Source: Actinomadura oligospora ATCC 43269 (GTDB lineage Bacteria > Actinomycetota > Actinomycetes > Streptosporangiales > Streptosporangiaceae). From it: a DNA stretch of 64,000 nucleotides. Each line of letters opens with the position of its first letter. Within the stretch, counting starts at the first letter, position 1. Positions 16,252 through 24,006 of the stretch are shown here, piece by piece. Where the stretch lies: positions 930,001 to 994,000 of the forward strand of contig NZ_JADG01000003.1 in NCBI RefSeq assembly GCF_000518265.1. Direction: 5' to 3'. Made by a program: the position numbers and the translations under genes. The notes below the pieces were generated by a model, which was given only the letters and a program-made list of their open reading frames with translations, was not told the origin of the DNA and made no database searches.

Positions 16252-17416
16252 GGAACCAGGCGTCGACGACACCGTCCTCGAGCCCGGACGCGACGAACAC
16301 GCGACCGTCCGGCGTGAAGGAGCCCGCGACCAGACCGGCCTTCGAGGTCCAGCGGACCCGACCGTTCGCGCACTCCAACAGGACGGCGACCTCGTCGTCC
16401 GCGGCGAACACATGCGCGCCATGGAACGTCCAGCTCGCGCGGGCCGCGTAGGTGGCGACGGGAGTCGTCGCGTCCAGCCTGAGATCGGGATTGGTCGAAC
16501 GGACGTGCGCGGCGCCCATCAACCTGTCGTGTTCCATTTCCATCAGGCAGGCCGTCGGGTGGTCATCCCCGACGGCGAGCAGGCCGGAGGTGTCGGGAGC
16601 GAACGCCAGCGCGTTGAGCGTGGTGAGCCTCGTTTCGAGGGTCGACAGCAGCTCGCCGGACACGGCCTCTCGCAGCGCGATCAGTCCGGAGCCGCAGCCG
16701 TGGGCGAGCAGTCGGCCGGTGCGGTCCAGCGCGACCGGCCCGAAGGCGTCATCGACATGCGACAGCACCGTGCCGGTGGCCGCGTCAGCGACGATCGCCG
16801 CTCCCGTCTCCGTGTTGCTGGCGGCGATGAGCTTGCCGTCACCGCTCTGAGCGACCCGTCCGGCGGCGAAGTCACCGCCGGAGGACTCACCTGTGACGAG
16901 CATGTGCCGACGTCGGCCGTCCACGCCGTAGACGGCCGGCCCCACCCCGATTCCCAGGTCCGCGAAACCCACCGTGACCCGCGAACCGTCAGGGCTGAAC
17001 ACGGCCTCGACGGCCGTGTCGTCCTCTTCGAGGGTCGCGATCAGCAGTTCGTCTTCGTGGGCACCGCCCGGGTCGGGCCTGAACAGCTGAACACGGCCGA
17101 GGTCGTTGTTGCCCGTGGCGCCCGAGGCGATCAGCAGGACGCTGAGGTCGTTGGGGCAGGCCACCGCGCTGATGACGAAGTCGCGGGCCCGGCTCAGCGG
17201 ACGGTGGGTCGCGAGCACATGCCACGGCCGATGGTCACCGCGTTGCCGTTCGGCCCACCATCGGTCGGGCATAGGACGCATCCGCGCAGGCCACGCCCGC
17301 AACTTCGCCGCGACCGCGGCGACGGCGGGCTTGGCCAGCCCTTCGACGTGACGGCACACCTCGCTCCACGCCTCGTCGCTCGGCCAGGCTTCGAGGGCGG
17401 CGTCCAGGGAATTCAT
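16232..17416 (-). CDS. Beta-propeller (WD40/YVTN-like) protein
   Basis: 394 residues. After a helical N-terminus (about 1-75) come several degenerate propeller blades, seen as hydrophobic-SPDGSRVTVGFADLG, SGDGKLIAASNTETG, LDRTGRLLAHGCGSGL, FAPDTSGLLAVGDD and FTPDGRVFVASG units, roughly 45 residues apart. Such proteins act as interaction scaffolds or ligand sensors in the cytoplasm. There is no signal peptide and no fused enzyme domain. It converges on the SUKH-like gene with overlapping ends. The fold is fairly sure; the role is unknown. Confidence 0.72.
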   Translation of the reverse strand: MNSLDAALEAWPSDEAWSEVCRHVEGLAKPAVAAVAAKLRAWPARMRPMPDRWWAERQRGDHRPWHVLATHRPLSRARDFVISAVACPNDLSVLLIASGATGNNDLGRVQLFRPDPGGAHEDELLIATLEEDDTAVEAVFSPDGSRVTVGFADLGIGVGPAVYGVDGRRRHMLVTGESSGGDFAAGRVAQSGDGKLIAASNTETGAAIVADAATGTVLSHVDDAFGPVALDRTGRLLAHGCGSGLIALREAVSGELLSTLETRLTTLNALAFAPDTSGLLAVGDDHPTACLMEMEHDRLMGAAHVRSTNPDLRLDATTPVATYAARASWTFHGAHVFAADDEVAVLLECANGRVRWTSKAGLVAGSFTPDGRVFVASGLEDGVVDAWFLNSLRP

Positions 17417-17627
17417 GGACGATCATGCTGCCACCCGAGCGTGACCCGGTCCGGGCCTTCGCGAAGATCCCGTGGGCGACTCGTCCCTGTCAGCGGCCAG
17501 GCGACCTGCACGCCAACCCGTGACCACCGGATCCTCTGGACGACGCTCGCACGCTGAACATGGCCGTGCCCCGGCCGAAGCCACCAGCCGCACCTGTCCA
17601 CCGCGCTCGCGCCGGGACGGTCTTCAT

Positions 17628-17653
17628 CCCCTGGGCGCTCCACGGGGTTTTTT
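17628..17653 (+). terminator. Weak intrinsic terminator with U-tract
   Basis: A bulged GC stem (CCCC-TGG with CCA-C-GGGG) followed by six T (17648-17653). It sits just before the promoter of the ArsR-SRPBCC gene and would insulate it from upstream transcription. Confidence 0.4.
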
Positions 17654-17654
17654 G

Positions 17655-17674
17655 TTAACCAAAAGGTGTACTGT
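17655..17674 (+). promoter_or_regulatory. Operator dyad and -10 of the ArsR-SRPBCC operon
   Basis: ACCAAAAGGT (17658-17667) is a short dyad directly before the -10 hexamer TACTGT (17669-17674), which stands 7 nt before the ATG at 17682. A repressor bound here would block the promoter, consistent with autoregulation by the encoded ArsR domain. Confidence 0.55.
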
Positions 17675-17681
17675 AAGCCTT

Positions 17682-18443
17682 ATGGTGAACGATCCGTTCC
17701 GGGCCGTGGCCCATCCGATCCGCCGCGCCATGATCGAACGTCTTGGCGACGGTCCCGCGTCGGTCGGCGAGGTGACCTCGGACCTGGGCGTCTCCAAACC
17801 GGCGATCACCAAGCATCTGAAGATCCTCGAGGACGCCGGCGTCGTCGAGCGGCGGGTCGTCGGCCGCACACACCGGCTGGCGCTGAACCCGGCCGCGCTC
17901 ATCGACGCGATCACCTGGGTCGACCGACAGCGCGCCCTCTGGGAGCGCATGTTCGACACCGTCGAGGAATACCTGGCCGACAAGGAGCAGACCACTGTGA
18001 CCGATACCGTCGCACCGTCCGTCGTCCGCATCGAACGCACCTACCGGGCTTCCGCGGACGTCGTGTTCGACGCCTGGACCAACCCCGAAGTGATCAGGAA
18101 GTGGTGGCATCCCGGCCCCGACTGGGAGACCTCCGAAGCGCAGGTCGACCTGCGGGTCGGCGGACGGCTGCGGGTCGTCATGCTCGACACCGACGGCGTC
18201 GAGCACGCCGGCAGCGCCACCTACACCGCCGTCGAACGTCCGTCGCACCTGGCCTGGACGTGGCACGGCGAGGAGGACCAGGCTGGCACCGGATCCCGGT
18301 GCGACCTGGTCATCACCGAGCACGACGGCGTCACCCACGCCGTCCTCACCCACAGCGGCCTGCCCGACGAGCACGCGGCGGCCAGCCTCCGCCAGGGCTG
18401 GATCCTGTGCCTGGACAACCTCGACAAGGTGATCGCCCGATGA
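17682..18443 (+). CDS. ArsR winged-helix fused to SRPBCC/AHSA1 domain
   Basis: 253 residues. Residues 1-100 are an ArsR-type regulator (FRAVAHPIRRAMIERLGDGP, DLGVSKPAITKHLKILEDAG). Residues about 110-250 are an AHSA1/SRPBCC hydrophobic-pocket domain (IERTYRASADVVFDAWTNPE, then RKWWHPG, ending WILCLDNLDKV). In many actinomycetes these two are separate, adjacent genes; here they are one chain. The pocket may sense the ligand that controls DNA binding. The gene overlaps the PPOX-fold gene by 4 nt (ATGA). The start has no Shine-Dalgarno and a -10 hexamer 7 nt upstream. Confidence 0.88.
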   Translation: MVNDPFRAVAHPIRRAMIERLGDGPASVGEVTSDLGVSKPAITKHLKILEDAGVVERRVVGRTHRLALNPAALIDAITWVDRQRALWERMFDTVEEYLADKEQTTVTDTVAPSVVRIERTYRASADVVFDAWTNPEVIRKWWHPGPDWETSEAQVDLRVGGRLRVVMLDTDGVEHAGSATYTAVERPSHLAWTWHGEEDQAGTGSRCDLVITEHDGVTHAVLTHSGLPDEHAAASLRQGWILCLDNLDKVIAR

Positions 18444-18940
18444 CCGACCTGCTGACCCTGCCCCAAGGCGACGTCCGCCTGCTCCAGACCGACGTGGCCC
18501 AACGGTTGCTCCACTCCACCGAACTGGCCCGAGTCGCCTACGTCGCCAAGGACGGGACCCCTCGCAACTTCCCGATGCTGTTCCACTGGAACGGCACCGA
18601 GATCGTGTTCTCCACCTTCGGCGGCCTCAAGGTCAACGCCCTCAAGGAACGCCCCGACGTCGCCATCTCCATCGACGCCGCCTCCACTCCGCCTTCGGTC
18701 CTCCTCGTCCGGGGCAAGGCCGAGGTCACCCACGTCGACGGAATCGCCGAAGAGTACAAGGCCGCCCAGCGACGCTACGCGGGAGAAGAGCAGGGCGCCG
18801 CCAACGTCGCCGCGGTTGACCACCCCGGCGTCACGATGGTCCGCATCGCCGTCCGTCCGACCTGGGTGGGCGTCCTCGACTTCACCACCCGCTTCCCCGG
18901 CGGAACGACCCCCGACGAGTTCGCCCGCCGAGGCCAATGA
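18440..18940 (+). CDS. Pyridoxamine 5'-phosphate oxidase-fold flavoprotein
   Basis: 166 residues with the split-barrel pattern of the PPOX/F420-dependent family: RVAYVAKDGTPRNFPMLFHW, VFSTFGGLKVNALKERPDVA, and VLLVRGKAEVTHVDGI. Such enzymes bind FMN or F420 and reduce small molecules or biliverdin-like compounds. Start codon overlaps the stop of the ArsR-SRPBCC gene, so both are co-translated. A strong terminator hairpin follows 10 nt after the stop. The substrate is likely tied to what the SRPBCC domain senses; that is inference. Confidence 0.85.
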   Translation: MTDLLTLPQGDVRLLQTDVAQRLLHSTELARVAYVAKDGTPRNFPMLFHWNGTEIVFSTFGGLKVNALKERPDVAISIDAASTPPSVLLVRGKAEVTHVDGIAEEYKAAQRRYAGEEQGAANVAAVDHPGVTMVRIAVRPTWVGVLDFTTRFPGGTTPDEFARRGQ

Positions 18941-18949
18941 CCGACCCCT

Positions 18950-18988
18950 CGGAGCCCTCGGCCGGAACCCATCCGGCCGAGGGCTCCG
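18950..18988 (+). terminator. Strong hairpin terminator
   Basis: Perfect 17-bp stem (18950-18966 with 18972-18988) and a 5-nt loop, 10 nt after the PPOX stop codon. No U-tract. Confidence 0.8.
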
Positions 18989-19097
18989 GCCCGGGCACTC
19001 CCGCGACCGACCTGCTGGCCTGGACGACCCCGGCGCCCGGTGCCCGGACGCCTCTGGCCGCAGTTGCAGAAGCGTCCAGCAGCGGGCGGCTACGCGC

Positions 19098-19583
19098 TCA
19101 ATCTCGCCCTTCCAAGTCCGCGCGGACGGCCACTTCGAACCAGACTCGCCACCTGCGCAGTTCGCCCTCGCGCACCAGCACTGAGCCGGAGCGGTCGGTC
19201 ATCATGGCCACCAGGCCCAGCCCGCGCCCGGACTCGGCGCACAGGTCGGCGTCCTCGAACGCGTCCTCCTTGCAGGGCAGCATCGGGAAGCCCACGGCCC
19301 CGCCATCGTCGGTGATCTCCACGCGGACGGCGAGCGCCGCCGTGAACTCCGCCTCGTGGACCGTGTGCACCGCGACGTCCACCCCGCCGCCCTCCCTTCC
19401 GGACGCGGTATGCCGTGCGGCGTTCGTCACGAGTTCCGCCACCGCCAGATCCACCACGTCCAGATCCACCAGCAGAGCGCGAGCCGCCACCCACTCCTGC
19501 ACTCGCGCCCGTACGGCCCGGACGTCCAGCCGCCCGTCATACTGCGGAGCCAAACGCCGCGACACCACCAGCCCCCAGGCCAT
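19098..19583 (-). CDS. RsbW-like histidine-kinase-fold ATPase
   Basis: 161 residues of the HATPase_c_2 type. The N box is VDLAVAELVTNAARHT (Glu and Asn in the usual places), the G1 region is VRVEITDDGGAVG, and the G2 box is ESGRGLGLVAMMTDR. Such small ATPases are anti-sigma or anti-anti-sigma partners, and in Streptomyces-type genomes they often sit beside XRE/DUF397 pairs. Start and stop overlap by 1 nt with the upstream small gene, so both form an operon. The real start is the ATG at 19583; longer in-frame sequence is low in coding character. Confidence 0.85.
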   Translation of the reverse strand: MAWGLVVSRRLAPQYDGRLDVRAVRARVQEWVAARALLVDLDVVDLAVAELVTNAARHTASGREGGGVDVAVHTVHEAEFTAALAVRVEITDDGGAVGFPMLPCKEDAFEDADLCAESGRGLGLVAMMTDRSGSVLVREGELRRWRVWFEVAVRADLEGRD

Positions 19584-19909
19584 CACCGCACAATCCCGGC
19601 GATCCGCGCCGCAGCCACCGCCGACTCGTCCGCCGCCGTCCAGCGCCCGAGCCAGGCGAACACCCACCTGTCCTGCGCGTCCCGCGTCACGGTCACCGGA
19701 AACCAGCGCCCCGACATCGGCGCTTCCACCATCAGCACCGGCTCCCCCGACGACGGCGACACCAGACGCGCCGACACCTTGAAATGCCGCAGGTCAGCCA
19801 GCAAACCCGCCAGCAACCCAATCCGCTCCAGCGTCATCGCGGGAACCGTCGTGGCTCCCCGAAACGTCTCCGCCGATGCCCGGGGCACCACGTCCGATAG
19901 GTTGTGCAT
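19583..19909 (-). CDS. Small protein co-transcribed with the RsbW-like ATPase
   Basis: 108 residues, not recognised. It has a helical first half (MTLERIGLLAGLLADLRHF) and a beta-rich second half with ARLVSPSSGEPVLMVEAP and VTVTRDAQDRWVFAWL, ending in a short helix. Similar short genes precede HATPase genes in other actinomycete XRE/DUF397 loci, so it may be a partner of the ATPase. Its stop overlaps the ATPase start by 1 nt. It diverges from the XRE regulator across a 296-bp region with a 13-bp palindrome. Confidence 0.65.
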   Translation of the reverse strand: MHNLSDVVPRASAETFRGATTVPAMTLERIGLLAGLLADLRHFKVSARLVSPSSGEPVLMVEAPMSGRWFPVTVTRDAQDRWVFAWLGRWTAADESAVAAARIAGIVR

Positions 19910-20130
19910 TGGTCCGACTCCTTCCAGTCGGTCAAGGCCCCGGCACTGGTGTAGCCGCACCGTTGTGCCGGGGCCGTCTGCGTTCGCGCCGCTCCCGACG
20001 CGATGCCGCCGCGTTCTCAGACCGCAGGTCAGCGGCAGCGCACTCTCGCGTGCTTTCACCAGATCGGCTCAACACACGCCAGCTGTTTGCCTGTGTACAT
20101 GACTGCGCTCTGTGAGGAGTGCCATCCTCT

Positions 20131-20143
20131 GTGTTGTCAACAC
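20131..20143. promoter_or_regulatory. 13-bp palindrome, probable XRE operator
   Basis: GTGTTG-T-CAACAC, a perfect dyad about 60 nt upstream of the XRE regulator start and within the divergent promoter region. A half-site CAACA follows at once. Likely autoregulatory. Confidence 0.6.
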
Positions 20144-20205
20144 TGCAACAGGGGATACCTATTCAGCAAGTCCCAACCGGCAATTTCCCAAAACGGGAGG
20201 CTCTT

Positions 20206-21066
20206 GTGTCGATTCGTCCCACTCCGACGGTGCGCGCCCGACGCCTGCGCTATGAGTTGAGGCGTCTCCGGGAAGCGCGGGCGCTCACCATCGAGCAGGT
20301 CGCGCAGAGAGCCGAAGGCGACTTCAGCACGTCAACGATCAGCCGATGGGAGACCGGGGACAGACGGATCAAACCGACCGACCTTCGCCGGTTGCTGGAG
20401 ATCTACGAGGCAGAAGAGCAGAAGCGAGACGTCCTGGTGGCGCTCGCGCGGGAGGCTCGACAACGTGGCTGGTGGCAGAAGTACGGCACCGCCGTGCCGT
20501 CCTGGTTCCAGTTCTTCGTCGGCCTGGAGAGTGAATGCTCCCTGGTCAAGACTTATGAGTCGGAGTTGATCCCCGGCCTGCTCCAGACACAGGACTACCA
20601 CCGTGCATTCCTGCGGACGGCTCCGGTCGCTGACGACGACGCCGAGATCGAACGCAAGATCAAGGTCCGGATGGAGCGACAAGAGCGGCTCACGGCGGAC
20701 ACCCCGCTCCACCTTTGGGCCGTGATCAACGAAGCGGTGATCCGTCGGGTCGTCGGAGGCCCCGAAGTGACGCGCGAACAGCTCCGGCACGTTGCCGCTA
20801 TGGCCGAACTGCCGCACATCAACGTCCAAGTGCTGGCGTTCAGGAGCGGAGCACACCCGGCCATGGACGGAGGGTTCACGATGCTGTGCTTTCCGGAAGC
20901 ATCGGATCCCGACGTCGCGTACGTCGAGAACCAGGCAGGTGGCCTCTATCTTGAAGAAGAGGCAGAGGTGGGGCGTTATAGCCTCATGCATGGGCATCTC
21001 GTTGCGAAAGCTCTCGACCCCGACGAGTCTCGCGTGATGATCGCCCGTGCGGCCGAAGAGATCTGA
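20206..21066 (+). CDS. XRE-family regulator with DUF5753 sensor domain
   Basis: 286 residues. An XRE helix-turn-helix at about 8-60 (LREARALTIEQVAQRAEG ... STISRWETGDRRI) is followed by the DUF5753 region: ESECSLVKTYESELIPGLLQ and VLAFRSGAHPAMDGGFTML are signature stretches. In this family the regulator is encoded next to a DUF397 protein (WhiJ-type pairs that influence development). The GTG start is fixed by GGGAGG five bases upstream. It is followed 31 nt later by the DUF397 gene and then a terminator. Confidence 0.93.
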   Translation: MSIRPTPTVRARRLRYELRRLREARALTIEQVAQRAEGDFSTSTISRWETGDRRIKPTDLRRLLEIYEAEEQKRDVLVALAREARQRGWWQKYGTAVPSWFQFFVGLESECSLVKTYESELIPGLLQTQDYHRAFLRTAPVADDDAEIERKIKVRMERQERLTADTPLHLWAVINEAVIRRVVGGPEVTREQLRHVAAMAELPHINVQVLAFRSGAHPAMDGGFTMLCFPEASDPDVAYVENQAGGLYLEEEAEVGRYSLMHGHLVAKALDPDESRVMIARAAEEI

Positions 21067-21097
21067 TGGTCCCCGATCGAGAAGGGGGTGCGGGTCT

Positions 21098-21307
21098 ATG
21101 GACATGCGCCAGCCTGGAACGTCCCGCATCGTGTGGCGGAAGAGTAAGAGGAGCAACAACGGCGGCAACTGCGTCGAGGTAGCCGACTTCCAGTCCGACA
21201 TCGGCATCCGGGACAGCAAGGCACCGGGGGCTGGACGGCTGACTCTTAGCCGCGACGGGTGGGCGGCGCTCACCGTGCGCGCGAAGAGCGGAGACCTTGA
21301 CCTCTGA
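21098..21307 (+). CDS. DUF397 small protein, partner of the XRE regulator
   Basis: 69 residues with the DUF397 pattern: WRKSKRSNNGGNCVEVAD, VGIRDSK-like IGIRDSKAPG, and a final WAALTVRAKSG strand. DUF397 proteins are cognate partners of the upstream XRE/DUF5753 regulators, in a relation resembling antitoxin-toxin or regulator-modulator pairs. Immediate downstream is a perfect 16-bp hairpin terminator. Confidence 0.92.
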   Translation: MDMRQPGTSRIVWRKSKRSNNGGNCVEVADFQSDIGIRDSKAPGAGRLTLSRDGWAALTVRAKSGDLDL

Positions 21308-21311
21308 AGTA

Positions 21312-21350
21312 TGTGTGTGAGTCCCCGGATTATTCGGGGACTCACACACA
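21312..21350 (+). terminator. Strong hairpin terminator
   Basis: Perfect 16-bp stem (21312-21327 with 21335-21350), 7-nt loop GATTATT, right after the DUF397 stop. The stem is symmetrical, so it would act on both strands. The following 230 bp to 21578 hold no supportable gene. Confidence 0.85.
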
Positions 21351-21578
21351 GGTGCCCGTGTTGAGTTGGGCGCTCGTCAGCGGCCGAGGTCGCGGTGGGC
21401 GAGGCGCCAGGTTCCGAGGACGAGCAGGGCGGTCGTCGCTTGGACGGGCCGGACCACCGGATGCGGTGCGACGTATCCCCGGCCTACCAGTGCCCCGAGG
21501 GCACGCCCCACGACGGCGGTTAGGTGACCCCGACGGTGTCTTCCGACGTGTTCTGGTCGTCCCTGAGGTGCGCTTGTG

Positions 21579-22037
21579 TCAGGGGGATCGCCAGCCGTGG
21601 AGGCTGATGCTGCCGGGGCTGGTCAAGCTGGCGTGGATGCCTTGGCGGATGTAGCCGACGGTGTTGCCGGGCAGGTCGTCGGGTTTCACCCATTGGAGGT
21701 CGCTGCAGCGGTCGGGCTCGGCGTTGACGATGTCGCCGTTCCAGCGGCTGGCGGTGAAGAAGACGCCGATGCGATGTTGGCCGTCGGGGTCGGCGTGGTG
21801 GCAGATGTGGCTGAAGGCCAGGTCGTCGGGGTCGATGTGGATGCCGACCTCTTCGAGTGCTTCGCGGGCGGCCGCTTGCGGGAGGGGTTCACCGTTGTCG
21901 AGTCGGCCGCCGGGGACGGACCAGTCTCCGTCGGCGAAGCCGGTGTTGGCCCGCTGCAGGAGCAGGACCTGGTCGTCGGGGTCGGTGAGGACGAGGTGGA
22001 CACCGACTCCTGGCCGGTAGTCCTCGGTGTGAGCCAT
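21579..22037 (-). CDS. NUDIX hydrolase of a nucleotide-enzyme operon
   Basis: 152 residues. The NUDIX box at 43-65 is intact (GGRLDNGEPLPQ ... REALEEVG). The start VGVHLVLTDPDDQVLLLQR is like MutT-type and GDP-mannose-type NUDIX enzymes. It is the last of three genes reading leftwards: radical SAM enzyme, nucleotide kinase, NUDIX. The 104-bp gap from the kinase is larger than the overlap between the other two, so it may have its own promoter. A pyrophosphatase acting on the product of the other two enzymes, or on damaged nucleotides, is a reasonable inference. Confidence 0.87.
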   Translation of the reverse strand: MAHTEDYRPGVGVHLVLTDPDDQVLLLQRANTGFADGDWSVPGGRLDNGEPLPQAAAREALEEVGIHIDPDDLAFSHICHHADPDGQHRIGVFFTASRWNGDIVNAEPDRCSDLQWVKPDDLPGNTVGYIRQGIHASLTSPGSISLHGWRSP

Positions 22038-22141
22038 TGTCGCTCCCGGCGGTCGGTGGTGGCCTCGATGGCCACGTTACCCAGACCGCCGGGTCTGCCT
22101 GTGGTTCCGCGGGAAGGACGCGATGCGTTCGGGGGTGCTGG

Positions 22142-22798
22142 TCAGGTGTTTGTGGTGATGACGGAGACCAGGGCGGTGATGTGGTCGGCGAGTTCGGCCG
22201 GGGTGCGGTGGCCGGTATCAAGGTGGTAGGCGGTGGGGTCGGTGGCGGCGATCTGGGCGTAGTGGTCCTGGAGTCGTTCCAGCAAGTGGCGGTCGGCGAG
22301 CAGGTCGGTGTCGCTGCGGGTCAGGTCGGGCTTGGAGGCCATCCGGGCGGTGAGGATGTCCAGGTCGGTGTGCAGGTAGATGGTCAGGTCGGGTGCGGCC
22401 AGGTAGGGGGTGAACGGGGCGATGGTTGCGGTCACCGTGGTGTTGTCGAGGCCGTGGACCGCGGCGTGGTTGGCGATGACGGAGTTGATGTAGCGGTCGG
22501 CGACCGCGTGCCCGGTCGTGAGCGCGGAGCGGGCGAGGTCGGAGGCGTGCAGCGCTCCGGCGAGATAGAAGGAGAGCTGGGGGAACGCTTCGGCTTGAGA
22601 GTTGATGTAGGGCTGCAGGTCGCTGACCGGGGCGGGGACGGTGTGGAAGTAGGTGCAGCCGAGCTGCTGCGCCAGCAGGAGGGAGACGGTCGACTTGCCC
22701 GATCCCGAGATGCCTTCCAGCACGATGAACAGGCCTGCCCGGTCGGCTTGGAGTGGCTGGTAGCGGGTCGGCCAGGCCGCGAGATCTGCGGTGCTCAT
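22142..22798 (-). CDS. Thymidylate-kinase-like nucleoside monophosphate kinase
   Basis: 218 residues. The P-loop GISGSGKST (29-37) follows a hydrophobic strand, and VADRYINSVIANHAAVHGLD is the DRY-type motif of the thymidylate kinase family. PDLTIYLHTDLDILTARM precedes the lid region with arginines. Such enzymes phosphorylate dTMP or related NMPs. Start ATG overlaps the stop of the radical SAM gene by 4 nt, a strong sign of joint function. Vertebrate viperin is paired with a kinase of this broad family (CMPK2), which makes the pairing here notable. Confidence 0.85.
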   Translation of the reverse strand: MSTADLAAWPTRYQPLQADRAGLFIVLEGISGSGKSTVSLLLAQQLGCTYFHTVPAPVSDLQPYINSQAEAFPQLSFYLAGALHASDLARSALTTGHAVADRYINSVIANHAAVHGLDNTTVTATIAPFTPYLAAPDLTIYLHTDLDILTARMASKPDLTRSDTDLLADRHLLERLQDHYAQIAATDPTAYHLDTGHRTPAELADHITALVSVITTNT

Positions 22799-23832
22799 GC
22801 CAGCGTCCCGTCGGTGAAGGCGTCCAGGTGAGCGTTGACCTCTCGCAGCAGGGCGGCCGGAGCACGGGTGTGGCCGGTGACGTCCAGGCGCAGGTCGGGG
22901 CGGAGCAGGCAGGGCGCCAGCGTCCCGGCGGTGTCCAGCCGCACAGCCCAGAACCCTTCGACGCAGTTCGGACGGGAGGGGCAGGTGGCGCACTGGCCGA
23001 CGTGGTGGCGGCCGAGGGAGGCGTCGATGACCTCGATGGTCATCGTGCCCTTGACCCCGGAGACGGTGAAGACCCGCCGTCCTTGGCCGGTGCCGGAGGT
23101 GACGACTTCCTCCGAGGTCGCGATCGCCCGCAGCTTCGCACTGATGCCGGATGACGGGATCTTGCCTCCGCCCAGGCCGGCGTTGTGGTCGGTGTCGACG
23201 AGTTCGATGATCTGCAACCCGGTGCCGAGGCTGCGGGCGTAGTCGATGATGGCGTCGACCTCGTGGGCATTCTGCTGCTGGAGCAGCAGGTTCAATTCAA
23301 CGACCGGGATGTGCTCGGTGGCGGCTTCGATGCCGGCCTTGATCTTGGCGATGTCGCCGGGCTTGCCCTCAGCGATCGCCGCGATGCTGGCGTCGGAGAA
23401 GTAGTGCAGCGAGACTTTGATCCGGTCCAGGGCGGTGCCCGCGAGCCAGTCCAGATCCTTGGCGAGGCTCAACCCGTTGGTGATGAGCGTGGTCGTGTAC
23501 TCGCTCGTCCTGTGCGCCGGCATGCCCTCCAGGACCGGGCGGGCCAGCGGTGAGAGCAGCGGTTCTCCGCCGGTGAAGAACACCCGCTGGATCCCGGCTG
23601 CGGTCATCGCGTTGATCGCGGTCAGCAGATCGGTCGCGGACAGGACGCGGCGGCGGGGCTGGATGGCGCGGTCGTGGTGGGTGATGCGGGGCGGGATCTC
23701 CCCCTCGTTGTGGCAGAACCAGCACCCGAGTTGGCACCTTGGCCCGAAGGAGACACGCAGTTGCCCGCCGCGGCGGGCGAAGGCGGCAGCGCCGCCGGTG
23801 AAGTCTGGCAGCGGCAGGTCGGTGATCGTCAC
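22795..23832 (-). CDS. MoaA-like radical SAM enzyme with auxiliary cysteine cluster
   Basis: 345 residues. The radical SAM cluster motif is C33-x3-C37-x2-C40 in PRCQLGCWFC. FFTGGEP (85-91) binds SAM, and TTLITNG and DRIKVSLHY mark the barrel strands. A C-terminal set of cysteines, C281, C284, C290 and C308 (CATCPSRPNC and APCLL), looks like the site of a second iron-sulfur cluster, as in MoaA. MoaA acts on GTP; a nucleotide substrate fits the adjacent kinase and NUDIX. It is not a canonical MoaA, because the C-terminal GG dipeptide is absent. The GTG start at 23832 is chosen for GAGGTG five bases upstream. Confidence 0.88.
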   Translation of the reverse strand: MTITDLPLPDFTGGAAAFARRGGQLRVSFGPRCQLGCWFCHNEGEIPPRITHHDRAIQPRRRVLSATDLLTAINAMTAAGIQRVFFTGGEPLLSPLARPVLEGMPAHRTSEYTTTLITNGLSLAKDLDWLAGTALDRIKVSLHYFSDASIAAIAEGKPGDIAKIKAGIEAATEHIPVVELNLLLQQQNAHEVDAIIDYARSLGTGLQIIELVDTDHNAGLGGGKIPSSGISAKLRAIATSEEVVTSGTGQGRRVFTVSGVKGTMTIEVIDASLGRHHVGQCATCPSRPNCVEGFWAVRLDTAGTLAPCLLRPDLRLDVTGHTRAPAALLREVNAHLDAFTDGTLA

Positions 23833-23928
23833 ACTGTCACCTCGCAGGTGGGTTCGGACTCCTCCCGAGAGTCGGTCCGCGCGACTGAGCGCCTCAATGC
23901 CGCCGTCCGGGCGGGTCATCGCCGCTGT

Positions 23929-23948
23929 CATTGCCGATCGCGGCAATG
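23929..23948. promoter_or_regulatory. 20-bp palindrome between radical SAM and XRE-TPR genes
   Basis: CATTGCCG-ATCG-CGGCAATG, perfect 8-bp arms, in the 174-bp divergent region. It is the likely operator for the XRE regulator, controlling both itself and the radical SAM operon. Confidence 0.6.
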
Positions 23949-24006
23949 TTCCGTCCGCGACCGGAGGATTACCGTGGTGTCGAGCCCGCCGTGAGGTGGT
24001 GGAGCG

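Noticed and set aside
18937-19782. + strand frame whose ATG overlaps the PPOX stop (ATGA)
   Set aside because: The first 50 bases form a perfect terminator hairpin and the rest is antisense to the ATPase gene.
21369-21578. Short hydrophobic frame on the minus strand ending at 21376
   Set aside because: No convincing start or ribosome site and no family match; left as intergenic.
22795-23832. Canonical viperin
   Set aside because: The cluster motif surroundings and TGGEP strand fit MoaA-like enzymes, and the C-terminal cysteine set is not a viperin feature; only the pairing logic is similar.
22795-23832. Housekeeping MoaA
   Set aside because: The C-terminal GG of MoaA is absent and no molybdopterin genes are near.
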